From positions 6,448,001-6,512,000 of the forward strand of contig CM106586.1 of assembly GCA_048013815.1 (NCBI GenBank): 64,000 nucleotides of DNA, in the 5' to 3' direction. A model generated the notes under the pieces. That model saw only the letters and a list, made by a program, of their open reading frames with translations. It was not told the origin of the DNA and made no database searches. Shown here one piece after another: positions 1-13,536 of the stretch (positions are counted from its first letter, which is position 1; each line of letters starts with the position of its first letter). Position numbers and translations under genes: made by a program. This DNA is from Setoptus koraiensis (lineage: Eukaryota; Arthropoda).

Positions 1-245
1 GAAATAGTACCTCTGTCATGTGCAAACGTTTTGTTTTTTCATTCAATGTAGATTGTGCAATCTTCAAGTCATGAGTTAACTTTTGATTCAGTTGCTCTAG
101 TCTATGTAGGCCCAGTCTAGCTTTATGGTACTTTTCCAATATTAATTTGGCATCTAACTTTACATGCTGACTAATTGTCTTGTAAGAGTTTAGTTCGAAC
201 GTTCTGCCAACTTCGCGCACCTTTCTAATGAGGTCCATCTCAAGT
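1..245 (-). CDS. Internal coiled-coil exon of the same gene, cut by the window edge
   Basis: A pyrimidine-rich acceptor (CCTTTTCTGTCAG) precedes base 245. One base plus CTT GAG ATG GAC opens a frame without stops to the window edge. The peptide (LEMDLIRKVREV, later KLDAKLILEKYHKARLGLHRL) is highly charged with heptad spacing. Joined directly to the exon ending at 1811 it makes an uninterrupted coiled coil through the junction (DKEKQR then LEMDL). The exon is too short and too edge-bound to start from an ATG, so splicing is the only support. Confidence 0.6.
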
Positions 246-3200
246 CTGACAGAAAAGGTCCCAGGGACACGTTTCAAATGGCGATAGTGATAGCATAGAC
301 ATATAGAGGATGGTAGTAGCGGATAGTGGAGACGATATAAATATATAATAGGTGTGTTATATTATCATTAATTAAGAACTCAATTCAAGGTATTGGCGGC
401 AATGGAGGGTGGCGATGGCGATTGCGCCGCTAGGGTTGCGGAAGTGATAGTGATTGTGTGCGGCGACGAGCTCATCTGACGTTGCCGGTGCTGCTTCGAC
501 TGCAAATTAATAGAATGCTTTTTGGTGGTGGTGGTGTGCAAATTAGAAAAGAACGTCTTTAGTTTGTTCAAATTAAGATTGGAGCTCGATCTAGAACGCG
601 ACGACGTCGATATACTTTGGCCACTTATGTTGGTCACGCCCGAGTCATTGCTGCTACTCGACGGGGCCTCGTGAATATCGAAACCCGACGGTGACCTACG
701 ATGATGATGCTGATGATGATCGGCATGGTGATGGTGATGATCATGATTATGGTAGTCGTCGGGCGACATGTTGTGTACACAACAAGTGTTTGTCTGTCCA
801 ATCGGAAGTGTCTGACCGTTACAATCAATTGTGTTGCATGCAAACTGTTGTTGTTGTCTGTGATGTTGATTGTTGTCATCAGAAATAGGTGATTGACTCC
901 TTGTTGATAGTGATGGCGATTTGCAACATTGTGCGGGCTTACCACCAGCCGTGGTCACCTGTTGTGCAATATTGTTGTTGTTGTCATTGTTGTTTATCGT
1001 TGCGCTGCCTTTGTCATTTTTAACATTACAATATCTACAAGTTGACGTAACACCGCTTGTTATAACTGTTGATGCGAAATTCTTTGAGGCCTTCCAAGCG
1101 CTTCGTGCAGTATCGTGCATTCTAGTTGACAATTTGGAGCCATACATGTCATCACTATCGGTTGATTTTGACTTGTTCAATCTGGCCGCATTGTAATTAT
1201 TGTTTTTGTTGTTATGGTCTTTGTTTGTTGCGCTGTTCATATCATCTTCACTACTGAAATCGCCAGAATTCGCCATTCGGTGCCTCATGGGACTGGGATT
1301 GTTTTCAACAACTATTATGGATGCATTCTCCAGGTTTGTACTGCTACTCAAATGCTTTCTAATAATCATCTCTTTTTCGTTGACGGTATTCATATCAACA
1401 ACAATATTACTGTTGTTGTTGTTATTTTGAGAGGATGCATCAGCCACGGTGTGAGAACTGTCCATACTGTTGTTCAGCACAATTCTATGAAAGATATCTT
1501 TTGAATCTTTTGGCGCCTCTCGGTGCTGATCTTTAAGCTTCGATTCGTACTCGTCAGCTCTAATGGAGGCAAATTATAAGTTGGGTCGTGTTGTCAGTGA
1601 CATTGTGAGCAAAATAATGATCCATTGATAAAAGCGACAAAAGCGAAATTAAATTCAAATAAAACAAAGGGCAAATGAGATGAAACGTTAACAACGGTGG
1701 TGCAAAATATAATAATAATAATAATTATAATTATAATTATAAATATAAATCAAAAACTATAATCGTGTGCAGTTATTGGCAAGCGAGCAAATCAGCAGCG
1801 CAACACTCACCTTTGTTTCTCTTTATCCACCATCTCATGCAAATGCTTCACCTGTTCCTCATATTTATCCTTTTCCTCTTTGATTTGTTCCTCTAACTGA
1901 CGCAATCTCTGAGCCATTTGCTCTTTATTTGCTATAAACTCTCTTACGTCACTCAATTGTGTCTCTGTTTAGTTTAACCACGAACCATACACACACCACA
2001 CATTTGGCCAGGCAACATGTTGTTAATTAGTGGTTGGTTAGACAAAAAAAGGATTGGTCATAAGTTTTAAATGGCGCAATTGTGGGATTAGCGATTCGCA
2101 GATAAAGATGAAAGATTATAGCTGATTTGTGGCTTCTGAATCTATTTTTATTTTGTCTAACCTGGCACTTAATGGTGCCAATTTGAGCCGTTCGGTCAGA
2201 TATAAAACTTGTCGGCTTTACTCACCTAACTCGTCCACTTTTTTTCTTGATTCATCGTCTCGTTGGCGAGCCTCGACAAGCGCATGATCGGCAGCCTTCC
2301 TACTCTGATCTGCCATTTCGTAAGCCTCGAGCAGTTTTTGATGATATTGTTCGCTTTGTTTTTCATGATCGCACAATTTCTCATGTAGTTCACTTTTCAA
2401 TTGATTAATTTGTTCTTCTTTATCTGAACTGATTCGCTCCAATTCATTAGTTAATCTCTCTTTTTCCGATTCTTGCCTGAGGTGACGGTGGTTGCCAGAT
2501 AAGCAGCGCGTTGTTGGTTTGATCGATTCGGCATAAATGATGATGTTGTTTGTGTGGCATTGTGCATGTCGTTTGTCAATGGTTGATTTGTAAAATAATA
2601 ATAATTTATAAGATGAAATTAAAAAGATAATTTCACCCACCGACACAGACACACACACACACACGGGGAAAGTGTAATAATAAAAATAATGCCAGTTCAA
2701 GGGAGAGAGATTAATGATCCGATTCGACACAATTTAATTTAATTTAATCTGATTTCAAATTCAAACCTAATGATCGATTTGGCTCAATCGAGTTGATTGG
2801 CTCAAATTGACACCGAGCCGCAATGGTGCCACTTAACTTGTCCTGTCCGGCGTGAGCTCGACAGTGTCAGCGCACGCCGAACAGGACAGGTCAAGCGGCA
2901 CTATTGCCGCAATAGTATTGCGGTGCAAGCTCGCCAAGACAAGATACTACGATGCAATAAATAATTGGCAAAAGTCTCACTCACCTGTCTATCTGTTCTT
3001 GCAGCGCTCTCAATTTGTTTATCATGGACGTGCGGTCAGTGGGCACACGAAAGGGCAGCTTGGTGCCGCCAGAGGCCGGGTGATGATTATTGTTTGTTGT
3101 ATTATGCAAAGTTGATAATGTTTGCGATTTTTGCTGATGATGCCCGTTAAGTGATGCGGTTGTTAGCTGTTGACTTTTTGGCGTAGGTATATGCGATAAA

Positions 3201-3743
3201 TTAGTCTTATGCGCTGTTCCGTTGCTTGTTGCCATTTTGTGGTGATGATTAATATTATTGTTGGTTGAATTTAAATTTGAATTTGAATTTTGTCTGGTGT
3301 GCACCATGTTTGTTGGAGTTCTTGATTTAGTTGCTGTTGCTCTAGTTAAAGTGGCATGAGATAAATTTGTCATGGAGGTAGACTTGCTTCTATTACCGCT
3401 GGCCGTTGTTGTTGTTGTTGTGGCTAAATTTAATCTTGAGGTCGATGATTTAAGATGACTATTTGATGTGGACATGAGCCCTGTTGACTTGCCAAGATGC
3501 GAATGTGCCGTTGTTGTTGTTGTTGCTTGGTTGCCAGCGGTCTTGCCATTATTGTTGGCGTTGTTATTAGCATTGGTGGCGCGCTTATAGTTGTTCGCCA
3601 TTAGCCTAGCGGAGGACATGATGATGGCTGTTGTTAATCGTTTTTGTTGGTGCCGTTGCTGTTGTTGCCGTTGTTGCCGTTGTTGGCGTTGCTGCCGATG
3701 CGGTTGTTGCTGCGGTTGAACCGTCAATCGCTGCGCTTCTGAT
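1..3743 (-). CDS. Coiled-coil protein, partial (runs off left edge), CFAP157/BBOF1-like in part
   Basis: Exons read on the minus strand: 3619 (possibly 3743) to 2985, 2476-2226, 1964-1811, then 245 to beyond base 1. Every junction is GT-AG and phases agree (2, 1, 2). The first exon encodes a Ser/Thr/Asn-rich basic region ending KLPFRVPTDRTSMINKL, then a long heptad-rich coiled coil begins and continues across all exons. The first ATG is at 3619; the frame stays open upstream to an acceptor-like TTTTAG near 3744, so an upstream coding exon is possible. The segment with REFIANKEQ, QLEEQIKEEKDKYEEQ and LEMDLIRKVREVGRTFEL resembles the core of CFAP157/BBOF1-type cilia coiled-coil proteins (similar spacing of EF..KE, LEE, DK.RL, V..V...F). 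That match is from memory and tentative. Microtubule-associated proteins of MTUS type are an alternative. The coding prediction is firm, the family is not. Confidence 0.7.
380..1559 (-). CDS. Alternative last exon of the coiled-coil gene (Asn/His/Ser-rich tail)
   Basis: The acceptor CCATTAG precedes 1559, and the exon accepts phase 2 from the exon ending at 1811 (CAAAG then GTGAGT). The frame is open for 393 codons to TGA at 382-380. It starts with a charged stretch (ADEYESKLKDQHREAPKD) that prolongs the coiled coil. It then becomes low complexity, with Asn runs, a His-rich block around 680-770 and Ser-rich stretches such as SSSRSRSSSNLNLNKLK. The exon starting at 245 accepts the same phase, so this exon is either an alternative 3' end or is skipped. 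The low-complexity half has no domain I recognise. Confidence 0.6.
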
Positions 3744-3907
3744 AGCTAAAATAGTAGCCACTGTTATGTAATGTGTGTGTGTGTGTGTGTGTGTGAGCGA
3801 TGGCTCAACTTCCACTACAACTGTATAATGTTACGTAATGGCTGCCGTGGTCTATAGAGGATTGGCCAAAGATAGCACGGCATCAAATCACTGCGCGCCA
3901 CCTGTTT

Positions 3908-3988
3908 GTTAATGCCGTTGCTGCTGTTGTTGTTGTTGCCTCTGTTGTTGTTGTTGTTGTTGTTGATGTTGCTGTTGCCTCTGTTGTT

Positions 3989-4020
<32 letters not shown>

Positions 4021-4058
4021 CTCTGTTGTTGTTGATGTTGTTGTTGTTGCTGCGGTCG
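3908..4058. repeat. GTT/GCT-rich microsatellite tract
   Basis: Interrupted (TTG)n with GCTGTTGCC punctuations; the minus strand reads as Asn/Thr runs. Similar tracts lie at about 4735-5100 and 5284-5440. They generate paired, overlapping artefactual open frames on both strands. Confidence 0.85.
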
Positions 4059-4734
4059 GTGTGCCGGGCCGCGATGGCAAACAAGTCAAACAGTTTACAA
4101 TAATATATTATATCCAAACTCAACTAGCTTGCCAATAAATGCGGCCGTCGTCACTCATCGATGGCCATTGTGTGTGTCTCACAAATAATCAAGAGTGTGT
4201 GTTTATTCAGCTTGTTTGTTTGTCTCGTCTGCTTATTTGTGAGTGATGGTGGTGGTCGTTTAAAGCGTCGCTCGTCTCGACGGTCGCCGTCCGATCGGCA
4301 GTGATTAATTATCGCTGATTGAATTATGAATCGACTTGTCGCAATTGTGGCGCCGACTCGCAGTTTTCGGCAGCAACTACAAACGCAAAAACGGTCGCAA
4401 TATCGATCAATGTTTGCCGATCATTGCGCGCGATTGTCGACAATTGGCTCCGTTGGCCCCCAACCTGCTGACTGTCTGCTATTGACTAATTGACCGATTG
4501 TTAATTGCAACTGGCTAATTGCTAATTGTAAGTGGATGCCGCTAATTAATAGTATCAATTGGTCGAGTGTTGTAAGGCGACGCTCGCTGTTTGTCAATTG
4601 TGTCTCTATCTCACATCCTCTGTAACTATATCGTTTTGGTGGCGATGTGAGTCGCATTCGCATTTGTGTCGCGCATCAAGCTTGTGCAAACAATTTTGTT
4701 CGCTAATTCGCTGATTCACTTGTCGTTGCTGCAC

Positions 4735-4941
4735 TTGTTGTTGCGCTGTAGTTGCTGCAGTGGTTGCAGTTGTTGCTGTTGATATTGCTGCAGTTGTTGT
4801 TGTTGTTGCGCTGTTGTTGCTGCAGTTGCTGCCGGTGCGGCCGTCGGAGCGGAAGACGCTGGCTCGCCGGAGAGAGTGCTCGCCAGAACTCAACTCGACG
4901 CTGTTTCTCAATGATTATGGCGAGGCCACAATTAACTTGCG

Positions 4942-4973
<32 letters not shown>

Positions 4974-5100
4974 GCTGCTGTAGTTGAGGCTGCTGTTGAT
5001 GCTGTTGTTGTTGGTGCGATTGTTGCTGCGTTCGCTGGCGAGACTGTTGTCGTTGTGCTGCGGTGGTTGGTGCGGCGGTTGGCGCGGCGGTTGCAGTGGT
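4735..5100. repeat. GTT/GCTG-rich microsatellite tract
   Basis: Mixed TTG and CTGCAGTTG repeats, with the purest (GTT)n block at about 4941-4975. It lies in the gene-free stretch upstream of the coiled-coil gene. Confidence 0.8.
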
Positions 5101-5283
5101 AACCGGCGGTGATATCTCATGAATACAAATTAACTGCTATTGGCTGTTGGCATATGCGCTCGCTTGTAATGTCTATATTGACCCTTGACGCGGCCACTTT
5201 AATCTCCCCACAATCTGGCCCTATCTCTATTTAAATCTCGGCTTGCTGCTAGCTATCGACGTTTTGTGTCTCTACAGTGTTTC

Positions 5284-5440
5284 TATCTGTTGTTGCTGTT
5301 GTTGCCGTTGTTGTTGTTGTTGCCGTTGTTGCCGTTGTTGTTGTTGTTGCCGTTGTTGCTGTTGTTGCTGTTGTTGAGTGTTGTTGCTAATGTTGCTGTT
5401 GTGTGTTGTTGTTGTGTGTTGTTGTTGCTGGTGTTGTTGT
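5284..5440. repeat. GTTGCC/GTT microsatellite tract
   Basis: Alternating TTGTTGCCG and TTGTTGCTG units grading into GTGTTGTTG. No gene is associated with it. Confidence 0.8.
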
Positions 5441-5845
5441 GCGTTGTCCACTTTGCGACTATTAATCTCTCTCACGTTGCCCACATTGATGATCTCTTAA
5501 AAGAATTGACGAATCTTGCTGTTATTTGTGTGCTGGTTATTGCAAGTTGCAACAACATAGAAACATAGACACAGAAAAGTTTAAACACTCGCTGCAACTA
5601 TCGTTGGCAAACAAATATGCCCATGATGTAACAAACAAATATGACGACGATGTAACAAACAAAGAGCCAGACTTTCTTCGGCCGCAATAACTCAAATGCT
5701 GACTCGCTATCGTCTGAACAAATCTATCCCTAAAATATATCCTAAAATGTGTGTGTGTGTGTGTGTGCCCACCAATGGGCTACTTGATGATTTATTGCGC
5801 TAACAAGTGGCAGCGCTCGCTTCTTCGCTGTGTCAAATGAGTATC

Positions 5846-5910
5846 GTCGGTTGGATATCGTCAGTTGGATGCCGTCGGTTGGATGGCGTCAGTCGGATAG
5901 CGTCAGTTGA
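5846..5910 (+). repeat. 14-bp minisatellite, about 4.6 units
   Basis: Units of the form GTCGGTTGGATATC, with variants GTCAGTTGGATGCC and GTCAGTCGGATAGC, repeat in exact 14-base register. Confidence 0.85.
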
Positions 5911-7706
5911 ACACTGTCAGCTCACTACTAGCATCGCTGGCAGCACAGGTGAGTGGTCGGCTGTTATATCTGGATATAACAGGTACACAGCAGATATAAA
6001 CAGTTGATATATGTTGTTGTTTACGCCACCTATGTGTTTGTTTTATGTCTTGTTTGTGTGTTGTGTGTGTGTTCTTGTGGCGCACACGATGTGATATGTG
6101 TATCTAGCCACTACAATGTCTAGCCGGCTCGGCGCTGCAATATCCAGCTAGCTTGATACTGGCCAGACGCTCGCCCGACAACCGGAGGGGCAGCGCTGTG
6201 CGCTGGCCAGTTGTCACCGCTGCTCCAGTTTCGAAGCTGTTCTCAGTGCTGCCGTCTGCGCTTGTTCCACTTGTTCTGTGCCGCTGTGCCGATATTCCGC
6301 TGAGCCACTGTGCCGATATGCCGCTGTGCAGCGGTCAAGCAGCAGCCCTGACATGTACAGTGTCGCCAAGTGCGCCCCCAAACGCAGACAGTGGCGCCAG
6401 CGCGGACAGGTACGCAACTGCCAGTGGACAGGTGAACAAGTGGACAGGTGAACAGGTGAGCGCGCTGCGCGCACAGCTTGCGCAACACAGTGAGAGTGGG
6501 CGGCGTCTCGGGGCGGCGCAGGCCATCGCATGCCCCCCAATAGAGTGTGTGTGTGTGCGTGTGTGTGTTTTCTAACAAGTGTGTGTGTGCGTGTGATACA
6601 GGCACAATTGTGTTAGCGGCAGCAAGCCTTGCGAATCAGCGATGGTCACGATAATTAACTGCCATTGGCCAGTTGACGTCGCTAATCGAGTTGCGCAACC
6701 GCCTGTGCGACAGGTAGCCCGGCGAGGTGTGCGCTGGCCGCTGCGAGCGCTGCTAGCGACCGTGTGATTTATCTCCTCTGTGAGTCCATTGTTTATGCCC
6801 GTAAAACCGTTAAACTTTCGCTGCTGGACAACACACAGTTTGGCTCACGCTGGCAAGCTTGTTGTGAGTCTAATTGGCCAAGCTAAATTGGCCAAATTGG
6901 CTAAATTTGGCCACCGAACGCCGAACACCGAGAGCGTCTCAAGCTCGCCTCACCTGTGCGCTGCGCAGTGTTGCATTTGGCGGGTATTAGTGCGCTCGCT
7001 GCGAGAGCCATAAAACAACTGACTGGCGTTGGCTGGCCAAAGTGCGTGATTTATGTCCGATTGGCCGGACAAAGTTTGACGCAACACGACACACGATAAT
7101 GATGTCAATAATGACGCGCAAACGGCCACTAGGTGGCTCGCGAGCGAATCGCTCGCCTAGAATTATTCTAGGCTAGAATGAGCCCGGCGAGTGTCTGGCC
7201 GGCAATGGTCGATCATCGACGCTCGATGGGCGCATATGTTGCTGCCACCGTGTTATTTTGTGTTATTTGTTGTTTGGTGTCGCCAGCGTCGATCACAAAT
7301 GATAAATTGTAGCCAATTTCGCGCACAATTTATGCAATTTATGCAGTTACATAACAACGAACTGGACGATGGACCAAGGTAGTTGCGCTCAACGCCCTCT
7401 TCTGGCGGCCACCGGCAGCACCGGGCACAGGTAGGTGTGTAGGTGGAGCACGATGACACGATAGATGACACAGTGGATGACAAAGTGGACGATACAGGCG
7501 ATGATACAGTGGTAATAACAATGATGATAATGTGATTTCGGCCAGTGTGTGTGTGAGCAGTTTGCAGCCGATGGCCGACAGGGCGTGCTCATTAGCCATT
7601 GTTGGCCCATTAACAGGCAACAAATGGGTGCGATATTGCACAACACTACCTGTACAACTGTATCAAACTGTATCAAATTGTATCACAGCGCACTGCTCAT
7701 GATGTA

Positions 7707-7766
7707 ACATTATTTAGCATTATCCAACATTATTTAGCATTATTCAACATTATTTAGCATTGTGTG
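7707..7766 (+). repeat. 20-bp minisatellite, 3 units
   Basis: Three consecutive 20-base units share ACATTATTTAGCATT and differ in the last five bases. The array is followed by ATTATGTAAC motifs. Confidence 0.85.
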
Positions 7767-10700
7767 TAACATTATGTAACACTAACAATTGCAAGCAGCA
7801 TTATGTAACAACACGACGCCGACTGAACAACAATCAGTGTTGTCTGCAGTTGTAGTTGTAGTTGTAGTTGCTGTTGTCGTTGTCGTTGTTGTCGTTGTTG
7901 TCGTTATCGTTTTCGTTATAATGAATTCAGCTCATAATGATAATGTTACATAATGTGTGCACTATAAACTGTGTGTGAGTAGTATAAACTGTGAGCAGTA
8001 TAAACTGGCTAATTGTCACAAATATACGAGCGCACACATTGTGATATATGGCGACTGAGATCGTTCGTTGGTTGCTTGCAGTTGCTTGCATCAGCAACTG
8101 CCGACAGGCAAACAAACAAACAGATAAACAATGCTCATGATACACATCAAGCTTGTATCAAGCTTGTATCAAGCGAGCGGCGAGACCAACTGGCGAGATG
8201 GCAATGTCAGCCATGGCGAGCCGGTCGGTCTCAGCGAGCGAATCTCAGCCAGCGAATCGGAGCCGAGCGAAAACACAATGGCTCTCATGATGCCGGCCAG
8301 AGATAGTCTGAGATTTGGATTTGCGATTCTTTTCGCAATTGTCAGCCGGACCGTGAGCCCTGGCGCTGGCAACTTGTCAGTGTCTGGCCAACGATTCCGA
8401 CAATTTATTGCGACACTGCGTTTATCTGGCACCAGTGCGTGCGTGTGTGTGTTTTCCAACAAGAGTGTGTGTTTTCTGACAAGTGTGTGTGTGTGTGTGT
8501 GTGTGTGAGCAGGCGACGGATAAACAAACAAAGTTAATTGATGTCATACATGCTGCTGACTCTGCCAAACCGGCCGGCGAGCCGGACCAATTTCGGGCCG
8601 GCCCGGCCCGGCCGCTCATTGAATATGGAGCAGGCGGCAATCTGTGCCGGCATCGCTGGCCGCCGTTGCCGGGATCAGCCAGGCAGTCGCAGATCGCGCT
8701 GCTAATGATATTGTTTTATCCGATGCCGTCGCGGCCGGTATAGAGCATCGAGCTCGCCCGACGTTCGCTCATGCTTTAGCCTGGATAAATTATCCAGATA
8801 TTGCGCTCTGCAAATATTATAATAAAGCCACATATCTGGATAAGCAGATATCTGGTGCACCCAGCCGGCCAAGTGTGTGCAAGCAGCCAATGTAACAATA
8901 ATAAACATAATGTGGGCGAGCGAGCAACGAGACCGAGGCTGGCCAGTTGAACTGGCGCCGATCGCCGATAACTGGCGATAATAATAATAATTCCCCTTCA
9001 ATTGTTTGTTTGCATCGTGCTGCCACATAATGATGCGCGCCGCGCACAATTAACATTGTACAATTGTAAGCGTTACGTCATAGACGGTGAGCCGATACGT
9101 GAGTCATTACGTCATTTGATCAGCATCGTTGCGTCATCCGATCAGCATCACGGTGAGCGGCGGCGCTGAGCGATGAGCCGATTGTGATGGCCGGCCATCA
9201 TGCAACAGGTAGTCGTCATGTGGCGAGTTGGTGCAGCCGGCATCGAGCGGCGGCCGGCATCGATTGACGGGCAAACGCGATCAGCGGCCGCTCGTTAATT
9301 GCAACTGCTGATTTGTGATTCTAATTATTATCATCATTATTGTTGCTGTTACGTAACTAATCACCGCTAACAACGATCGCGCTGCAGTCGCCGGCGACTG
9401 TGCAACAATTTGTTAATTTGTAAATTGTCTCGCCGGCCACAGGCAAGTTCGCCAGCGCCGCCAGCGCTGCTGAGACAACCACCGAACAACAACCGAAGCA
9501 ACCACCGAACAACCGTCGAAACGACAACCGAGCAACAACCAATACAACAACAAAAACAACAACAAAAACAACAACAAAAACAACAACCGAAACAACCACC
9601 GAAACGACAACAACTCGAAACGGGGCGAGTCGAGGCGCGGCCAGAGCGCAGCGAGAGTGTCATGAGTGCGAGTGTATTATGTAACACCTCCGACAGCGGC
9701 CCATTTGATGAGCTAAACAGGCTGTCATTACACTTGCGCAAAGTTGATTCATTGTATCATCATTAGCAATCGTTGTGTCGGCCGGCTCGTATGCTCGAGT
9801 CAGCAGTCAGCTGACTGATACAGATTGTTTGGCGGGCGGTTGTTGGTTATTAGTTGTTGATTGCCGACGATGATCACAATCAGGTGATCAGACCACGATG
9901 CGCCGCCACCGGCCAATCTATCAATCATCCGATCTGAGCTCAGTCTGTGCGACCGGCCGACCGTGCCCGCCCGCTCCACTGTCCGCTACCCGGCCCGCCG
10001 AGCGACCGGCGCCTACCGACCGCGGCCAGGCCAGCCAGGGCAAGCGAGCGAGGCCACGCGAGCGAGGGCAAGTGACTGTTTGAGTGCAACAAGTTGTTGC
10101 AAAGTAGCTGCGGGTTGCTGCGAGCTGTCGGGGCACTTTCAAGTTGCAACTGTTTGCAATGACAGTGACGGGCAAGCGTCGATCACTCTCGCGTCGGGTT
10201 GCCGGGCAGCCGCAGCCGGCCACTGGTGGCGCGAGCGCTCCCAATTGGGCAATCGCTGACACCGCTGATATCGTCGACTCCGTTAATTCGTCGACTTCGT
10301 TGATTTTGTTGATCTCGTTGCGAGAGAGCGAGCGAGAGTTCGGTCGAGTTCGCCGAGACTCACAAGACTATTATGCAACTGCTGACCACTGGTGATGATC
10401 GTGACGACGATTGTGACGCCGATGCCGACGATTATGATGCTGACGGTGATGGCATCATTAGTGGCGCCACAATGGGTTAGCTAGTTGGATTATGCGAGTG
10501 TCAGTTGCATCGTCGGCAGTTGCGTAACACAGTTGCATACAGTTGCATACAGTTGCATAATGCAGTTACATGTTATGGGCTGTCATGTAAGGCTGTTGTG
10601 AGCCTGTTATGTAACTTACCTGTTATAATGTAAGGCACGTCAGCTGCTGATTGGCGGTCAGCTGATGATTGGCGCACGGCTAACGATGCCGGCTCTAAAT

Positions 10701-12423
10701 TACAACTGACACGAGCTGCAATTCATTCATTCAATTCACGCTGGCCGGCTTGTGAGTTTGGCCGTTGGTGATAACGGCGGCCAACAAGCTGCTGTTGCGT
10801 AACAAGCTGCTGTTGTTTGGTTTGTACAAGTGTGCAATTCGCGGCTTGTTGCTGCTGACCGTTACCTGTGTAATGATAGATGGCGAGCGCATCCAATGTG
10901 TGCGCCGATTGTTGACACTTTTGTGATGGGACCAGATTCAGTCAGCTGACACCGTCAAAAGTGAGTGACAAGTGTGACAGTCACTGTCAGCCAGTCACCG
11001 TGTGACAGTCACTGTCTGACAGTCGAGGTGCTGCAACTAAAACAGCGCCATTAATGTCCAGCTGGCATGACGTTAATGTGAGAGGCGGCATTGATGTCAG
11101 CGGCATTAATGTCAGACACCAATACACCAATGCACGCCATTGAATAGCCTACGTTACGTAAGTTACCTAAGTTACGTAAGCTACGTAAGTTACGTAAGGC
11201 CATTGATAAACCATTGAAACATGACACATGCAAATGGCGTCGCTCGTTCGGTTGTTTGTTTGTTTGTCTGCTCATTGTTTGTTCATTGTTTGTTGTTTGT
11301 CATTGTTGGCCAACGGGCCCGGCGTTGCGCTGACCGGCCCCGTTTATCTCCTTACTTAGATAACGAGATTGCAACAATGTGACTCTTTGGTGTCGGCGCC
11401 ATCATCAACGCCAACAGCACAGCCAACAGCGTCATCAACGGCATCATCAGCGGCAACGGCAACAGGTTGTTGGCGAGACGTGCGCTTGTCGGCCTGCGCT
11501 GGCGGCCTAGATGGTGTCACCCTATTTGGGCTGACAATTGCGCCACTGTCGCTGTTTTCAATCAGTCGCTTCAATCCAATAATAATTACGATGGCAACAA
11601 TAATAACAAGTTTCGCGCAACAACAACATCGACAACAACAACAACAACACCAGCAGCAACAACAACGACAACAACAACGACGACAACAACAACAACGACG
11701 ACGACAGCAACGGCAACAACAGTACAATAAAATGTCTTTGTAATGACAAGGCGACTTGCGCAACAACAAAGCAAGGTGTTATCATAATACAATATTATGC
11801 AATATTCGCGAATGGCCGCGCCGAGCAAACACCTAAACACCGTCGGCCGACACTGTCCGAATTGGACAGTCCGATATTTAGTGTGGACAGCGTTGCGCGC
11901 GCTGCCAGTGCGAGGTGGGCCGCCGCGCGCGAAAACAGTTGTCTCGCCCGGTGTCGTTGCATGGGAGTTGTCCGAACGCGACAGCGCTGTTTGCAACAAC
12001 AGCGACAACAACAACAGCAGCACTGTTTGTAACAGCGGCAACAACAACGGCAACAACTGCACTGTTTGTAACAGCAACAACAGACGGCCGAGAAGCCAAC
12101 GAAACGAAGACGATAAAACGAACAGCGTGTAACGAGAGAACGCACCACAATAACAGGGCACAGGGGATAATAACAATGCAAATAATGGTATGAGAAAGGC
12201 GTAAGAAAAGAAAAGAAACTCGATAAAAGTTCTCCCATGGCAGGGCCACTCTCCCATGGTGCCGGGCGGCTGTGCAAATTGTTGTTGGTCGTTGTCTGTT
12301 GCCGCTTGAATTGGAATTGGCCGCTCGAACGCGGCGGCGGAGCCTGTTGTGCAAACAGCGTCACTCTTCTTTTTCGGCTTGTTGGCGGCGCGCTGACCGC
12401 TCCAAGTTCGGACGGTGGCCGAA

Positions 12424-12519
12424 GCCGCCAATCGCCCGAGCTGCCAGTCGCCCGAGCCGCCAATCGCCCGAGCCGCCAATCGCCCGAGCCGCCAGTGGCC
12501 CGAGCCGCCAGTTGCCAGA
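12424..12519 (+). repeat. 16-bp minisatellite, 6 units
   Basis: GCCGCCAATCGCCCGA repeats six times with one to four substitutions per unit. It lies inside overlapping artefactual open frames on both strands. Confidence 0.9.
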
Positions 12520-13536
12520 GCGGGCAAAGTTGGCGTGGCGCAAAAACGGCGACCAGACAAAACGGACGAGAGGGGGCGCCCACTGCTAACGAGCCGGCCG
12601 GCCGACAGTGCTGTCGAGGGCGAGCTCGGCGGCGCACAACAACCATACGGCTGATACAGCCAGATCCAGCCAGACACGCACAGACGGATAATGAGATGAA
12701 TGGCGAATAAGCAAACAAAGATAATGAGCAGTTGAGCGCCTTCACTCAATTATCGTCCGCACCGGCCGACAGCGGGCGAAAGTGTCGTGCCTCGCCGTTA
12801 TTATCGCCGTTATTGTTGGCGGTCACTCTACGCCGATCGTGTCATCATCACCGGCTAGCGGTTGCGTCATCAGCATCGGCTAGCAGTTGCGTCATTATCG
12901 CCGGTCGCCGGCATCGCCGGTCGTCCGCGACGTTGCTGTCCGGCTGTTGGCTTGCGCAGTTGCTACGAGTTTCGAGCGCTGAGTTTCGAACCGCGATTCA
13001 AATTGAATCGCGAATTCGAACTTCGAACTTGGAGCCGCGAATCGCCGACTGCAAATTGGAAATCGCAAACCGCAAAGAAGCGAATAAGCGAACGAGTAAA
13101 CGAGCGAATGGGCGAACGTAAATCATGCAGAATCAATTCTCCGTTGCGGCTCGCATCGCGGCGCTCAAATGCGACCGAAACGACTTCCTGTTCGCCCATG
13201 GGCCGCGCTTGTGTTCGCCTGGCGGCCCGCTGGCTCGCCACTGTGCCCGCTGCTGGGCGCGCCAACGCCGACACCAGCGCCAACAACCGTCGACAACCAG
13301 ATCGGCGATATTCTGCAATTTTGTGTCTAGCGAGCGGCGAGCGTCAGTGGCGCCACTGGCGCCAAAACTCTCAAGTTGAGAGTCTCAACAGACGATTGTT
13401 CAACAATTGTTGCTGTCGCAAAGTGTGAAAACCCTCCGCTGAGACCCAAGTTGAGAGACAAACCGCAAAACTGGCCCGGCGAGCAGTTTAGTTCGGGCAA
13501 TGTCCACTGTAGTGATGGTGGCGCAGGCTAGTGGGT

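Noticed and set aside
11586-12749. 387-codon minus-strand open frame
   Set aside because: It crosses the 16-bp minisatellite, has long Cys/Val/Leu runs from (CAA)n, overlaps equally long frames in other phases and strands, and has no recognisable domain.
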